Shown here: piece after piece, positions 7,544 through 14,579 of the stretch | How positions within the stretch are numbered: position 1 is the first letter of the stretch | How the letters are laid out: the number at the start of each line of letters is the position of its first letter | Assembly (NCBI GenBank): GCA_019057975.1 | Contig: JAHLWJ010000027.1 | Coordinates: forward strand, 1 to 25,161 | DNA length: 25,161 nucleotides | DNA from: Promethearchaeota archaeon | GTDB taxonomy: Archaea > Asgardarchaeota > Lokiarchaeia > Sigynarchaeales > SOKP01 | Direction of reading: 5' to 3' | The notes under the pieces: model-generated | Seen by the model: only the letters and a program-made list of their open reading frames with translations | What the model was told of the DNA's origin: nothing | The model's database searches: none | Position numbers and translations under genes: made by a program

Positions 7544-7945
7544 ATGAGTGAAGATTTGATGATATTACCATTTGAAGGAAGTCACTATTCACATTCTGTA
7601 CTAAGATTATGTGGTTTTAGTGGTAATGGTTATGCAAGTGAATTAGCTAAAAAATTAGGAGAATTAAGAGAAAAAGCTAAGAAAAACGATCAATTTGTTC
7701 CTGATATATTTACGTCATATTTATGCTTGGATGATGACAATAAAGATTATTATTATGGTATTACAAAAGATTTAGTCTATGTGTTTGCAAAAGATTTAGT
7801 TGAATTAGAAAATATTCATAAAGAATACTACAAAGAAGATGATGATGATCCAGATCCTTATTTTAATAGAGAAAGAGCATTAGGAACAATGGCATACTTA
7901 AAAACACTTCCAAAAGACAGAAAAATAGCATTATATTATCATTAA
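7544..7945 (+). CDS. Hypothetical soluble protein
   Basis: 133 residues, not recognised. It starts MSEDLMILPFEGSHYSHSVL. The middle is mixed helix and strand, and an acidic patch (DDDDPDP) occurs near residue 104. The end is GTMAYLKTLPKDRKIALYYH. No zinc motif, signal peptide or membrane segment is seen. AAGAGAT at 7530-7536 is a weak ribosome-binding site, and the start MSE matches several other genes here. It is preceded by the hairpin at 7488-7508 and followed by a T-run and then the second copy of that hairpin, so it is flanked by the same leader element. Confidence 0.6.
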   Translation: MSEDLMILPFEGSHYSHSVLRLCGFSGNGYASELAKKLGELREKAKKNDQFVPDIFTSYLCLDDDNKDYYYGITKDLVYVFAKDLVELENIHKEYYKEDDDDPDPYFNRERALGTMAYLKTLPKDRKIALYYH

Positions 7946-7986
7946 GAATTAAAAAATAATTATTTTTTTTATTTTGTTGAAAGTGT

Positions 7987-8008
7987 GTGTCCAGATTTAC
8001 TGGATCAC
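7987..8008 (+). promoter_or_regulatory. Leader hairpin with ATTTA loop (copy 2)
   Basis: GTG-TCCAG-ATTTA-CTGGA-(T)-CAC forms an 8-bp stem with one bulged base, 27 bases before the gene at 8036. The conserved parts against copy 1 are AAGTGTG before, the ATTTA loop, the AG/CT closing pairs and CACCAA after. It follows a T-run (7962-7976) that probably ends the previous transcript. Confidence 0.5.
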
Positions 8009-8035
8009 CAACTAAAATAAAAGAGGTTAAAGTAA

Positions 8036-8647
8036 ATGAGTGAAGAAGGATGTGAAATCTGTGGATGTGCAATAGAATGGATTTTAAAAGATGTTGAAGA
8101 ATCAGTAATATATAAAGTTTGCTCAGATTGTATAATACCATTAGTAAGCTGTTCCCTATCAAAAGAACAATTTTTTAACTTAATAAAAAGTGGACATAAC
8201 AATAAAGAATTTCTACTGCATAGTGATTATTATGTGAATGGTATTGCTTTGCAACCAGCAGATAATCCACCACAATCTAAAGAAAAAATGATTGAAAGAA
8301 TTGCTAAAGCTATGAAAGGAATTGATTATAGGGAAGAAAATGATTTAGACATAGCTTTCAAGGATTTAGAAAATGCTTTTAAAACAGATGATGAAACACA
8401 TATAGGTTTTTGTAAGTTTGGCTTTTGGTTGGCTTTAAGAGAAATACCAATTAAACTTAAGGAAAATTACATGTTAATGACTTACAAGAATTTAGATACA
8501 ACTGATACATTAGAGTTTAAGAACATTAACATGAGAAGTTATATATTTGTAGACCATAGACATCTAATGATTGATTATCAAGATTATTATAATTTCACTT
8601 ATAAGCTTGGAGATTATGCTGAAAAGAAAAAAGAGATGAAAAAGTAA
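8036..8647 (+). CDS. Hypothetical protein with N-terminal zinc ribbon
   Basis: 203 residues. Cys6-x2-Cys9 and Cys29-x2-Cys32 form a zinc ribbon (CEICGCAIEW ... VCSDC). The remainder is a mixed alpha/beta domain with no motif I recognise: KEKMIERIAKAMKGIDY at about 84-100, then a C-terminal strand-rich part (MRSYIFVDHRHLMIDYQDYYNF). GAGGTTAAAG at 8023-8032 is the ribosome-binding site. Its last codons contain AGAGATGA, which probably serves as the ribosome-binding site of the next gene, 2 bases downstream. Confidence 0.65.
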   Translation: MSEEGCEICGCAIEWILKDVEESVIYKVCSDCIIPLVSCSLSKEQFFNLIKSGHNNKEFLLHSDYYVNGIALQPADNPPQSKEKMIERIAKAMKGIDYREENDLDIAFKDLENAFKTDDETHIGFCKFGFWLALREIPIKLKENYMLMTYKNLDTTDTLEFKNINMRSYIFVDHRHLMIDYQDYYNFTYKLGDYAEKKKEMKK

Positions 8648-8649
8648 AA

Positions 8650-8844
8650 ATGAAAAAAGAGAGCAAATATTTTTTGGCAATTCTTATAAGTGGAATATTT
8701 ATTGCAATAATGTGGTTTTATGGAAATTATAGAACATATCAATTTCTACCGTTAAATGTTTTAGATAGGATAACAGGTATCATATTTATATTACTGGTGT
8801 CAATTGGTTTTATCATAGGCATTTTAGCATTTAAAAAGAAGTAA
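8650..8844 (+). CDS. Two-pass small membrane protein
   Basis: 64 residues. Two hydrophobic helices span about 8-24 (FLAILISGIFIAIMWFY) and 41-60 (ITGIIFILLVSIGFIIGILA). Both ends are basic (MKKESK, FKKK), so both termini are probably cytoplasmic. It starts 2 bases after the zinc-ribbon gene and is followed after 15 bases by another membrane protein gene, so the three are likely one transcript. The function is unknown. Confidence 0.65.
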   Translation: MKKESKYFLAILISGIFIAIMWFYGNYRTYQFLPLNVLDRITGIIFILLVSIGFIIGILAFKKK

Positions 8845-8859
8845 AAAGAAAGATTGAAA

Positions 8860-9168
8860 ATGAAATCAGTTAAATTACCAAAAATATCAAGACCTAAGTT
8901 AAAATCATCAAAAAAGAAAAAAAGAAAAAAATCTAAAGCTAAAAAGAAAAAATCAATTCAGACTAAAAAGAAAAAATTAATTCAAGCTAAAAAGAAAAAG
9001 AAAAAAACTCAAGTTAAACAGAAGAAATATAAATTGCCAAGTGTACCAAGAATTTCAAGAGTAGACGGTAGACTGGAAAGAACTAAAAATTACACAGCAT
9101 TCATTTATTTCTTAATTGGGATAGTATTTTTAATTGTAATGATCTTACAAGCATTTAAAATGATTTAA
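8860..9168 (+). CDS. Extremely lysine-rich tail-anchored membrane protein
   Basis: 102 residues from the ATG at 8860; a TTG at 8854 is an alternative. Residues 17-56 are mostly lysine in an octad-like repeat (KKKKSIQT, KKKKLIQA, KKKKKKTQ), encoded by 24-bp imperfect direct repeats at 8941 and 8965. A linker with PSVPRISRVDG leads to one transmembrane helix at 80-98 and a two- or three-residue end. The topology suggests a polycationic cytoplasmic arm anchored in the membrane, which could bind DNA, RNA or acidic lipids (inference). It belongs to the operon with the genes at 8036 and 8650. Confidence 0.65.
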   Translation: MKSVKLPKISRPKLKSSKKKKRKKSKAKKKKSIQTKKKKLIQAKKKKKKTQVKQKKYKLPSVPRISRVDGRLERTKNYTAFIYFLIGIVFLIVMILQAFKMI

Positions 9169-9184
9169 AAGTGGTTAAAATTAA

Positions 9185-9352
9185 ATGAGTGAAGAAGAAA
9201 GAAGATTATACAAAAATGAAACAGGAGAATCACCAGTTTGCAATGACCAACTAACAAACAACTTCAAAAAATGGTTAGAAAGAAGAGATATGCAAAAAGC
9301 AATACAAAAAGTTATAGAAGAAGAAAAGAGATTAAAAAATGAGCAAAATTGA
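9185..9352 (+). CDS. Small protein with ETG...FKKWL motif
   Basis: 55 residues starting MSEEERRLYKNETGESP. The motif YKNETG followed by a turn and LTNNFKKWLERR resembles the repeated motif of the 311-residue protein at 6104, so the two share a mini-domain. A charged helix (KAIQKVIEEEKRLKNEQ) ends it. The start is set by the weak AAGTGGTTAA upstream. The stop lies 14 bases inside the next gene, which suggests coupled translation. Confidence 0.6.
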   Translation: MSEEERRLYKNETGESPVCNDQLTNNFKKWLERRDMQKAIQKVIEEEKRLKNEQN

Positions 9353-9701
9353 TAATAGTTATCTTCCAGATATAATTCAAATAGCTAATAAAACATTTCT
9401 CCAAAAAATTAACAACCTATTTTCTTACAAAGTCTTTTATTTGTATCCAAACAAAAAGAACATTAAATATATTGAAGGGATTATAAAATTTAGATTATGT
9501 CCTGATTACAATCATAGATTATATTACGTGAATTGTTTTAATTCAACAAATAACTATAAAGTGACCATGATTAACGTGTGTCATGTTTGCAAACAAATGT
9601 TTATTCTCACTGGGAGATATAGCACCAAAAACAAACACATAAATGCTTTAAAATTTTTTACTGAATTAAACAAAAGAAGGGAAAGCAATGATATTAAATG
9701 A
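9339..9701 (+). CDS. Small protein with four-cysteine site
   Basis: 120 residues. The N-terminal 50 residues are mixed helix and strand. Cys54, Cys66, Cys81 and Cys84 (LCPDYNHRLYYVNC, NVCHVCKQMF) are spaced like a treble-clef or zinc-ribbon site. The C-terminus is basic (NALKFFTELNKRRESN). AGAGATTAAAA just upstream, inside the preceding gene, is a weak ribosome-binding site. Its TGA overlaps the ATG of the next gene. The role is unknown. Confidence 0.6.
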   Translation: MSKIDNSYLPDIIQIANKTFLQKINNLFSYKVFYLYPNKKNIKYIEGIIKFRLCPDYNHRLYYVNCFNSTNNYKVTMINVCHVCKQMFILTGRYSTKNKHINALKFFTELNKRRESNDIK

Positions 9702-9952
9702 GATTCCCCAAATGTTTGAATTGCAACAAAACTCTTATTCCAAATAAAAAAATAGGCAATTTCTGTTGTAAAAAATGCTTACGGAAATACTACAAGAAAT
9801 ATAGGAATAGAAAATTCATGGATAAAGACATTGATGACATGATTGAAGACATGAGAGAAACTCCTATGTGGAATAAAATGATAGAACGCGATGCTAAAGC
9901 CAAGAAAAAAGCCAATGAAAGAGGAGATCAAAGAAGAAAAGGTATTTATTAA
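9698..9952 (+). CDS. Zinc-ribbon protein
   Basis: 84 residues. MRFPKCLNCNKTLIPNKK with Cys6-x2-Cys9, then NFCCKKCLRKYYKKYRNRK with Cys23/24 and Cys27, is a typical C-x2-C...C-x2/3-C zinc finger with a basic flank suited to nucleic-acid binding. The rest is charged helix (DIDDMIEDMRETPMWNKMIER). It overlaps the previous gene as ATGA, so it is the last gene of a coupled pair. Confidence 0.65.
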   Translation: MRFPKCLNCNKTLIPNKKIGNFCCKKCLRKYYKKYRNRKFMDKDIDDMIEDMRETPMWNKMIERDAKAKKKANERGDQRRKGIY

Positions 9953-9993
9953 CACAAAAAAATAAATATTTAAAACTACTTTTAGTATTAAAG

Positions 9994-10179
9994 ATGGTAA
10001 ATACTACCACTATTGTTAAGAAACTAAAAAAACAAATACTATGTGAATTCTGTGGTAATATTATAAGAAAACCAAAAAAACAAATAGTAATGTTTGTTAA
10101 CATAGAACAAAATCCGGTGCACTACTTTTGTCAAAAAAAGTGTAAATTCGACTGGATTTATCAAAAACAAAGAGAATAA
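9994..10179 (+). CDS. Small zinc-finger protein, probably leaderless
   Basis: 61 residues. Cys17-x2-Cys20 (LCEFCGNII) and Cys46-x3-Cys50 (YFCQKKCKFDW) resemble the gene at 9698 and TRASH/MYM-like fingers. There is no ribosome-binding site; TTTAAAA at 9969-9975 lies about 23 bases before the ATG, fitting an archaeal TATA box with a leaderless transcript. It may be a diverged paralogue of the preceding finger (both C-x2-C ... FC-x2/3-KC). The function is unknown. Confidence 0.6.
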   Translation: MVNTTTIVKKLKKQILCEFCGNIIRKPKKQIVMFVNIEQNPVHYFCQKKCKFDWIYQKQRE

Positions 10180-10208
10180 TTTCAAGAAATATCTTATTTT
10201 TTTATTTT

Positions 10209-10225
10209 TATAAACAAGGTTTATA
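10209..10225. promoter_or_regulatory. 17-bp palindrome, likely RHH operator (copy 2)
   Basis: TATAAAC-AAG-GTTTATA is identical in both arms to the site at 1806-1822. It lies 142 bp before the RHH-like mini-gene at 10367. The surrounding 10180-10366 has no other gene and is T-rich, with a TATA-like TTTATATAC near 10320. Confidence 0.5.
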
Positions 10226-10366
10226 TCTACTTTTTTTTAATTCTTTTTAATTATTTTTAACTTCTATTAATCTTAACATCAATATAGTAAAATCTATCAA
10301 TGAGCTTAAAGTTTTTAAATTTATATACTTATTATTTTACAATTAGTTAAAAAAACTTAAAAAAAG

Positions 10367-10519
10367 GTGATTATTATACCTAAAATTAAAAATTTAGAGG
10401 TTGAATGTTACTTTACATTTGGCATGTTAAAAAAACAAAGAGAACAATTAGATAAAGAAGCAGAAGAAGAAGATATAGCAGTTGGTAAACTTATTAGAAG
10501 AAAATTATTTCCAAGATAA
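10367..10519 (+). CDS. RHH-like mini-protein with unclear start codon
   Basis: Up to 50 residues, read from the GTG at 10367. The body (VECYFTFGMLKKQREQLDKE, then EDIAVGKLIRRKLF) is a good ribbon-helix-helix pattern: a strand followed by two helices. The start is a problem. GGTGA at 10366-10370 is the only ribosome-binding site, and the codon at normal spacing is ATA at 10376, giving an (M)PKIKNLEV start. Using the GTG would place the start inside the ribosome-binding site. It is preceded by a palindrome shared with the other RHH gene and followed by another mini-gene and the helicase. Confidence 0.55.
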   Translation: MIIIPKIKNLEVECYFTFGMLKKQREQLDKEAEEEDIAVGKLIRRKLFPR

Positions 10520-10557
10520 TTTCTTATTTTACATTAATAATATAAAAGGTGAGTTAA

Positions 10558-10665
10558 ATTAAGATAAGAAAAGAAAACAATTATGTGGTTGGGAAAGACC
10601 ACATAACTGAAAGAGCTGAAAGAAACATGAAAAAGGTGCAACTAAATCATGATTCATCAATGTAA
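10558..10665 (+). CDS. Mini-protein with apparent ATT start
   Basis: 35 residues, read as (M)KIRKENNYVVGKDHITERAE... to DSSM. A stop codon (TAA, 10555-10557) immediately precedes the ATT at 10558, so translation cannot start further upstream in frame. AGGTGA at 10547-10552 sits exactly 5 bases before the ATT, as the similar site does before the ATA of the previous gene. The alternatives are an internal GTG at 10585 without a ribosome-binding site, or a decayed gene. No fold is recognised. Confidence 0.35.
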   Translation: MKIRKENNYVVGKDHITERAERNMKKVQLNHDSSM

Positions 10666-10741
10666 ATATATCTCTTCTCATATTTATATTCTTTTATATT
10701 GTTATATATTTCAAGATCATTTCATTTTTCTCCAAATTACC

Positions 10742-10755
10742 TGCAAAAGAGGTGA
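10742..10755 (+). promoter_or_regulatory. TGCAAAAGAG motif overlapping the helicase ribosome-binding site
   Basis: TGCAAAAGAG (10742-10751) runs into GAGGTGA, the ribosome-binding site of the helicase gene. The same 10-mer is the core of the three repeats at 12955-13336 just after that gene. This could be an autoregulatory site or a coincidence caused by the ribosome-binding site. Confidence 0.35.
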
Positions 10756-10758
10756 AAA

Positions 10759-12924
10759 ATGAAAATCCCTAAAGGAATTAACCAAAAATATGATGATGAA
10801 CTATTTAAAAGAATATTTAAACCATTGGATGATGGAATAGATGAATTTGGTAATTATATATCACCAGATTATGAGAATATTGTAAAAGAAATAGAAAATA
10901 GACTAATTAGATACATAAAACTATGTAAGATATCTAAGTTTAAAAGAGATAATAGACTTCGTCTTACAGAACAAATAAAGAAATCTTTATTGGATAAATT
11001 TGATGAAACAATTGTAAATTTAATAACTTCAGGAACTGGAATGGGAAAAACCTTTCTAAGTCTTGTTTTTGCTAAATACCTAATAAAAAATTGCCAAGAT
11101 ATTGATGGTGTTGTGTTTCTATGCCAAGAATATGAAAATGGAGTAGATCCTATTGAAAAAGAAATAAAAAAGCTTGAATTTTTAAAACATGTGGTTATAT
11201 ATAGAGGTAAAAGTAATGCTTGTTTACAAAAAGCAACAATAATTAACAAGAACAAAAATACCATTGGAGATTTTTTAGAACAAGGATTTGATATTGAATT
11301 TTACTGCAAAAACTGTCCAGTTAGACATAAATGTGAAGCAATAAAAAGCCACGATAAACTTTTTGTTCAAAAATGCAAGTCTTTTGTTGGTGTTCAAAGC
11401 CAAATAAATGCTGTTCTACCAATTTACTTTGAAAAGTTTTCTCCAACAATAGTTTTGTTTATAGATGAAGACATGGAAAGTGCATTAGAAGTAGATGAAA
11501 AAATAGATAAAGATACTTTAACTAAGAATGTAGATTATCTTGTTTATGAAATCAAGAAAGAATTTAAAAGAAAAGAATCTAATGTTAATTATATTGAATA
11601 TTTAAAAAGTTTAAAAGAAGTATTTACCATATTAAAAGAAGGAATAGATGATGAAGACAGTAGTATAAATTATGAACAATTAGATTGGTTGTTTTCTGAG
11701 TTTGAATATTTTGGAATAAACTATAAAGATAAATTCATAAAGAAAATAAAAGAAAATTTAGAATTTAACATAAAAGAAAACAGATGCAAACTATTTAATC
11801 AAAAATATAACCTAATAATTGATTTAATACAAAATTATGTAATTGAAAATGATGAATACTATTATCCTAATTATGAACCTGAAAAATGGTTGAATGCAGT
11901 AATCAAAAAGAGAATAGACTATAAAAATGAAGGAGAGTTTTTAATAAAGGTTAATTTTATCAATAAGATAAATACTATAAAGTTTGCTGATGATGAATAC
12001 ATACTAAAAATCATCCACAATGATGCCACAGCTGATAAAGGAATATTACAAGCTTTCTATGGTAAAACACAACTAATAGTACAACATTATGGCAGTAGTC
12101 TTGATTATGAGAAAATTAAGTTCTTACAGCTTAAAATACCAAGAAGGAGATCAAGCAGAGATGGTCTAAGAATTTCTCAATATGTTAAATCATCTTATAG
12201 ATATGGAACATTAACAGAAGGAACATTAAGTGTGCTTTTAGGTTATTTAAAAACTTGTATTGATTATTATTGCATCTATAAAAAAGAAGAGATACTTACA
12301 ATATCAAGAAATGTGTATGCTAATGAATTTAAAGAAGAAAGCATGCAAGAAATGGATATGAATTTAAAAGAAATTATTGAATCTTTAAATGAACTTATTA
12401 AATGGGATGAATATCCACTTACAGGAACTAATATCTATAAGGATATTAATACTGTAATTATTTTAATGAAACCAGAATTATCTGATCCTGAATACAAAAG
12501 AAAAGCTATATTATATCACACTACTCCAGAATATTATAGAAAGTATTACATAGAAAAAAATATCAAACAAGGTTATGGAAGAATTATGAGAGGAGAGAAT
12601 GTAAAAACAGTTGTTATATTTACTGGATATAAATTATTCACAAATACATTTATAGAAAACAATAAAATAGATATTTTTTATCTAAAAAGTGGAAAAGCTG
12701 TTGAAAATTACTTTAAAATACTTAAATACCAAGATGTTATAATTGATTACTTAAAGAAAAATAATACTATAACTATTTTACAATGTGTAGAACTTTTGAA
12801 TGAAACAGATTGGTTCATAAGAAAAATATTAACTCATTTGGAAATAGAAGAAATTTTGATACATAGAAGAGATAGTACTGGACACAGACATACATACTTT
12901 CTTAACAAACAATATGATCTATAA
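10759..12924 (+). CDS. XPD/DinG-like superfamily 2 helicase with cysteine cluster, candidate replication helicase
   Basis: 721 residues. Walker A is SGTGMGKT (91-98) and Walker B is FIDED (about 234-238). NDATAD (421-426) is a motif-III/IV-like element, and QGYGRIMR (604-611, with R608 and R611) is motif VI. Between Walker A and B lie Cys155, Cys183, Cys186, Cys192 and Cys206, arranged much like the iron-sulfur insertion of XPD/DinG helicases. The last 60 residues (NTITILQCVELL ... WFIRKILTHLEIEEILIHRR) resemble a winged helix for DNA binding. The family unwinds DNA 5' to 3' using ATP. It is the largest gene here and borders the repeat-rich gene-free region, so a role in replication initiation is inferred. 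GAGGTGA directly precedes the ATG. Confidence 0.8.
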   Translation: MKIPKGINQKYDDELFKRIFKPLDDGIDEFGNYISPDYENIVKEIENRLIRYIKLCKISKFKRDNRLRLTEQIKKSLLDKFDETIVNLITSGTGMGKTFLSLVFAKYLIKNCQDIDGVVFLCQEYENGVDPIEKEIKKLEFLKHVVIYRGKSNACLQKATIINKNKNTIGDFLEQGFDIEFYCKNCPVRHKCEAIKSHDKLFVQKCKSFVGVQSQINAVLPIYFEKFSPTIVLFIDEDMESALEVDEKIDKDTLTKNVDYLVYEIKKEFKRKESNVNYIEYLKSLKEVFTILKEGIDDEDSSINYEQLDWLFSEFEYFGINYKDKFIKKIKENLEFNIKENRCKLFNQKYNLIIDLIQNYVIENDEYYYPNYEPEKWLNAVIKKRIDYKNEGEFLIKVNFINKINTIKFADDEYILKIIHNDATADKGILQAFYGKTQLIVQHYGSSLDYEKIKFLQLKIPRRRSSRDGLRISQYVKSSYRYGTLTEGTLSVLLGYLKTCIDYYCIYKKEEILTISRNVYANEFKEESMQEMDMNLKEIIESLNELIKWDEYPLTGTNIYKDINTVIILMKPELSDPEYKRKAILYHTTPEYYRKYYIEKNIKQGYGRIMRGENVKTVVIFTGYKLFTNTFIENNKIDIFYLKSGKAVENYFKILKYQDVIIDYLKKNNTITILQCVELLNETDWFIRKILTHLEIEEILIHRRDSTGHRHTYFLNKQYDL

Positions 12925-12954
12925 AAGATTTATAGTAGTTTGATTAATTAACTC

Positions 12955-13004
12955 ATCTCTTTTGCAAGAGTTACTATAGTTACTATAAGTCGTGCAAAAG
13001 AGAT
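12955..13004. repeat. Perfect 12-bp inverted repeat around tandem GTTACTATA
   Basis: ATCTCTTTTGCA (12955-12966) and TGCAAAAGAGAT (12993-13004) are exact reverse complements and extend imperfectly on both sides. The 26-base centre contains GTTACTATA twice in tandem. It lies 30 bases after the helicase stop. It could be an initiator binding site or cruciform, or a terminator hairpin. Confidence 0.65.
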
Positions 13005-13316
13005 TAGCTAAAGTATATATGAGTATAAATGTATTAAATTTTAGAATTATTGATAGGACGACTTGTTTTGAATTTAATAGTATAATAATGTATGAAGAAG
13101 AACTAAAAGAAAAAAACTAATTTTTAACAAAATATCAAAAAATTATTTTAGAATTTAATAGTATGAAATTACTTCTTATATATTATTAGAAATAAAAAAA
13201 AAATCAAAAAAAACTGAAAAAAAATGGAAATCAAAGATACTATGAACTAAATAAAGCTAACTATATTTTTAGATTAACAATTTTATCAAATAAAAGAACT
13301 GATAATTAATTGTTGC

Positions 13317-13339
13317 ATAAGTCTTGCAAAAGAGATTAG
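13317..13339. repeat. Third copy of the helicase-linked repeat
   Basis: ATAAGTCTTGCAAAAGAG then ATTAG at 13317-13339 matches 12985-13007 at 22 of 23 positions, in direct orientation 332 bp away. Confidence 0.65.
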
Positions 13340-13760
13340 ATTTAGAATGATAGCATATAAATTAATAAAGAAATTTATTTTAATTTACTATAATAATTTA
13401 CATACTTAATTAAAAAGTAAAATTAATAAAAAATTAAGCTTTATTTATAACATATCTTAAACCTAATTAAAATAATAATATTTATTAAATTAAATTTTTA
13501 CACCTTAAACAACTAATTCACCATTTTCTAAGCTATAAAACACATTCTAAGACCATAAAAAAAGTTAATTCTTGTTTTAACAATACTTCTAACCTAATTA
13601 GACTATTCTAAAGTAAAAGATGTTTCTAAGCTTTAAACACTTGTTGTAACAGGGTTTGTAATTTGGATTAAAAAGTAGTTAAATTAAAAGTTGTTATCTA
13701 TTATCTTTCTTGATTTATTGTTATACTCTTACTTTAAAAAGTAAAAAATCTATTTTACTT

Positions 13761-13858
13761 ATGTATATAAAGAATAGAGCTTAAATTAAATTTCTTTTTA
13801 ATTTAAACACAATTAAGGTTATTTGATGATGTATACAAAGAATAGAGCTTAATTTAAA
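13761..13858. repeat. 30-bp direct repeat
   Basis: The units at 13761-13790 and 13829-13858 both read ATGTATA(T/C)AAAGAATAGAGC followed by TTAA(A/T)TTAAA, giving 28 of 30 matches with 68 bp from start to start. No gene is near, so an iteron or protein-binding pair is plausible. Confidence 0.65.
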
Positions 13859-14147
13859 GAATATTGCAATTTTAAGTGTTATACACTTTTTTTCACGAAA
13901 TAATTTGTATATTAAACTCATGAACTTCTAACTATTAATAGAATAAATATTAAAAATATATTATGCTTACTTAAAATTTAGAATAACACTATATTTATCA
14001 GGACACGTAATAAAAAATTTAAAAATCTAAAGAAAACTATTAAAATAAGCTTAGAGAAGATTTTTATTTTGTATACTAAATTTAAAGAATTAAATTATTA
14101 ATTTTCTTATTTTTGCGTAAAAACTAAGGTTTCAAGGTGTTTATGTG

Positions 14148-14290
14148 TGTTTACATAAGAAATTTTAAGGGTTTAGTAAAATTGGTTTTTTGCTGTTTAG
14201 AAAGATGTAAAAATGTGTAAAATGTAAAATCATGTAAAACCAAAGAAATTAACTTCCATTAGGATCAATTTTAAAGTATGTTTACATCAT
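14148..14290. repeat. Cluster of ATGTAAA(A/C) motifs
   Basis: Four near-tandem copies (ATGTAAAA, ATGTGTAAA, ATGTAAAA, ATGTAAAA) lie at about 14205-14240. One reverse copy (GTTTACAT) lies on each side, near 14150 and 14281. The arrangement is symmetric and suggests an array of protein-binding sites upstream of the operon at 14580. Confidence 0.45.
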
Positions 14291-14533
14291 GAAATTAAGA
14301 TTTGTTTGAAATTTTGATTAAATTAATAACAATTTTTAAATTTTTAGGAAATAGTATAATTTCTTATCCAGATCAATTTAAATGGTGATTAAAGCTAAAT
14401 TAAGAGATCTTCAAAAATCACTCATTAACTCAAAAAAACATAGGTAAAATCAAAAAAGGAACAATAAAAAATTATAATTTTTTTAATTTTGTTTCTATTC
14501 TATATATACATAATAGAAACTCTTATTAAATAC

Positions 14534-14571
14534 ATACTCTATATATTAATTAATAAAAAACAATAGAGTAT
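14534..14571. promoter_or_regulatory. Promoter region with 9-bp inverted repeat
   Basis: ATACTCTAT (14534-14542) and ATAGAGTAT (14563-14571) are perfect inverted arms immediately before the start at 14580. The TATA-like ATATATTAATTAA lies between them, so a bound repressor would cover the promoter. Confidence 0.45.
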
Positions 14572-14579
14572 ATATTAAT

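Larger units (their letters stand above)
12925..14579. other. 1.65-kb gene-free region, candidate replication origin
   Basis: No convincing gene was found; a 33-codon frame at 13019-13120 has no ribosome-binding site. The region is extremely A+T-rich and carries the TGCAAAAGAG repeats (12955-13339), a repeated 15-base GAATTTAATAGTAT element (13070 and 13151), a 30-bp direct repeat (13761 and 13829) and a cluster of ATGTAAA motifs (14149-14290). Long A+T-rich, repeat-bearing DNA beside the helicase gene fits an origin, but this is inference. Confidence 0.5.

Noticed and set aside
13019..13120. 33-codon frame in the gene-free region after the helicase
   Set aside because: It has no ribosome-binding site and contains part of a repeated non-coding element (GAATTTAATAGTAT).
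12925..14579. CRISPR array or tRNA/rRNA genes in the gene-free region
   Set aside because: The repeats are too few and irregularly spaced for CRISPR, and no cloverleaf or conserved RNA segments were seen.
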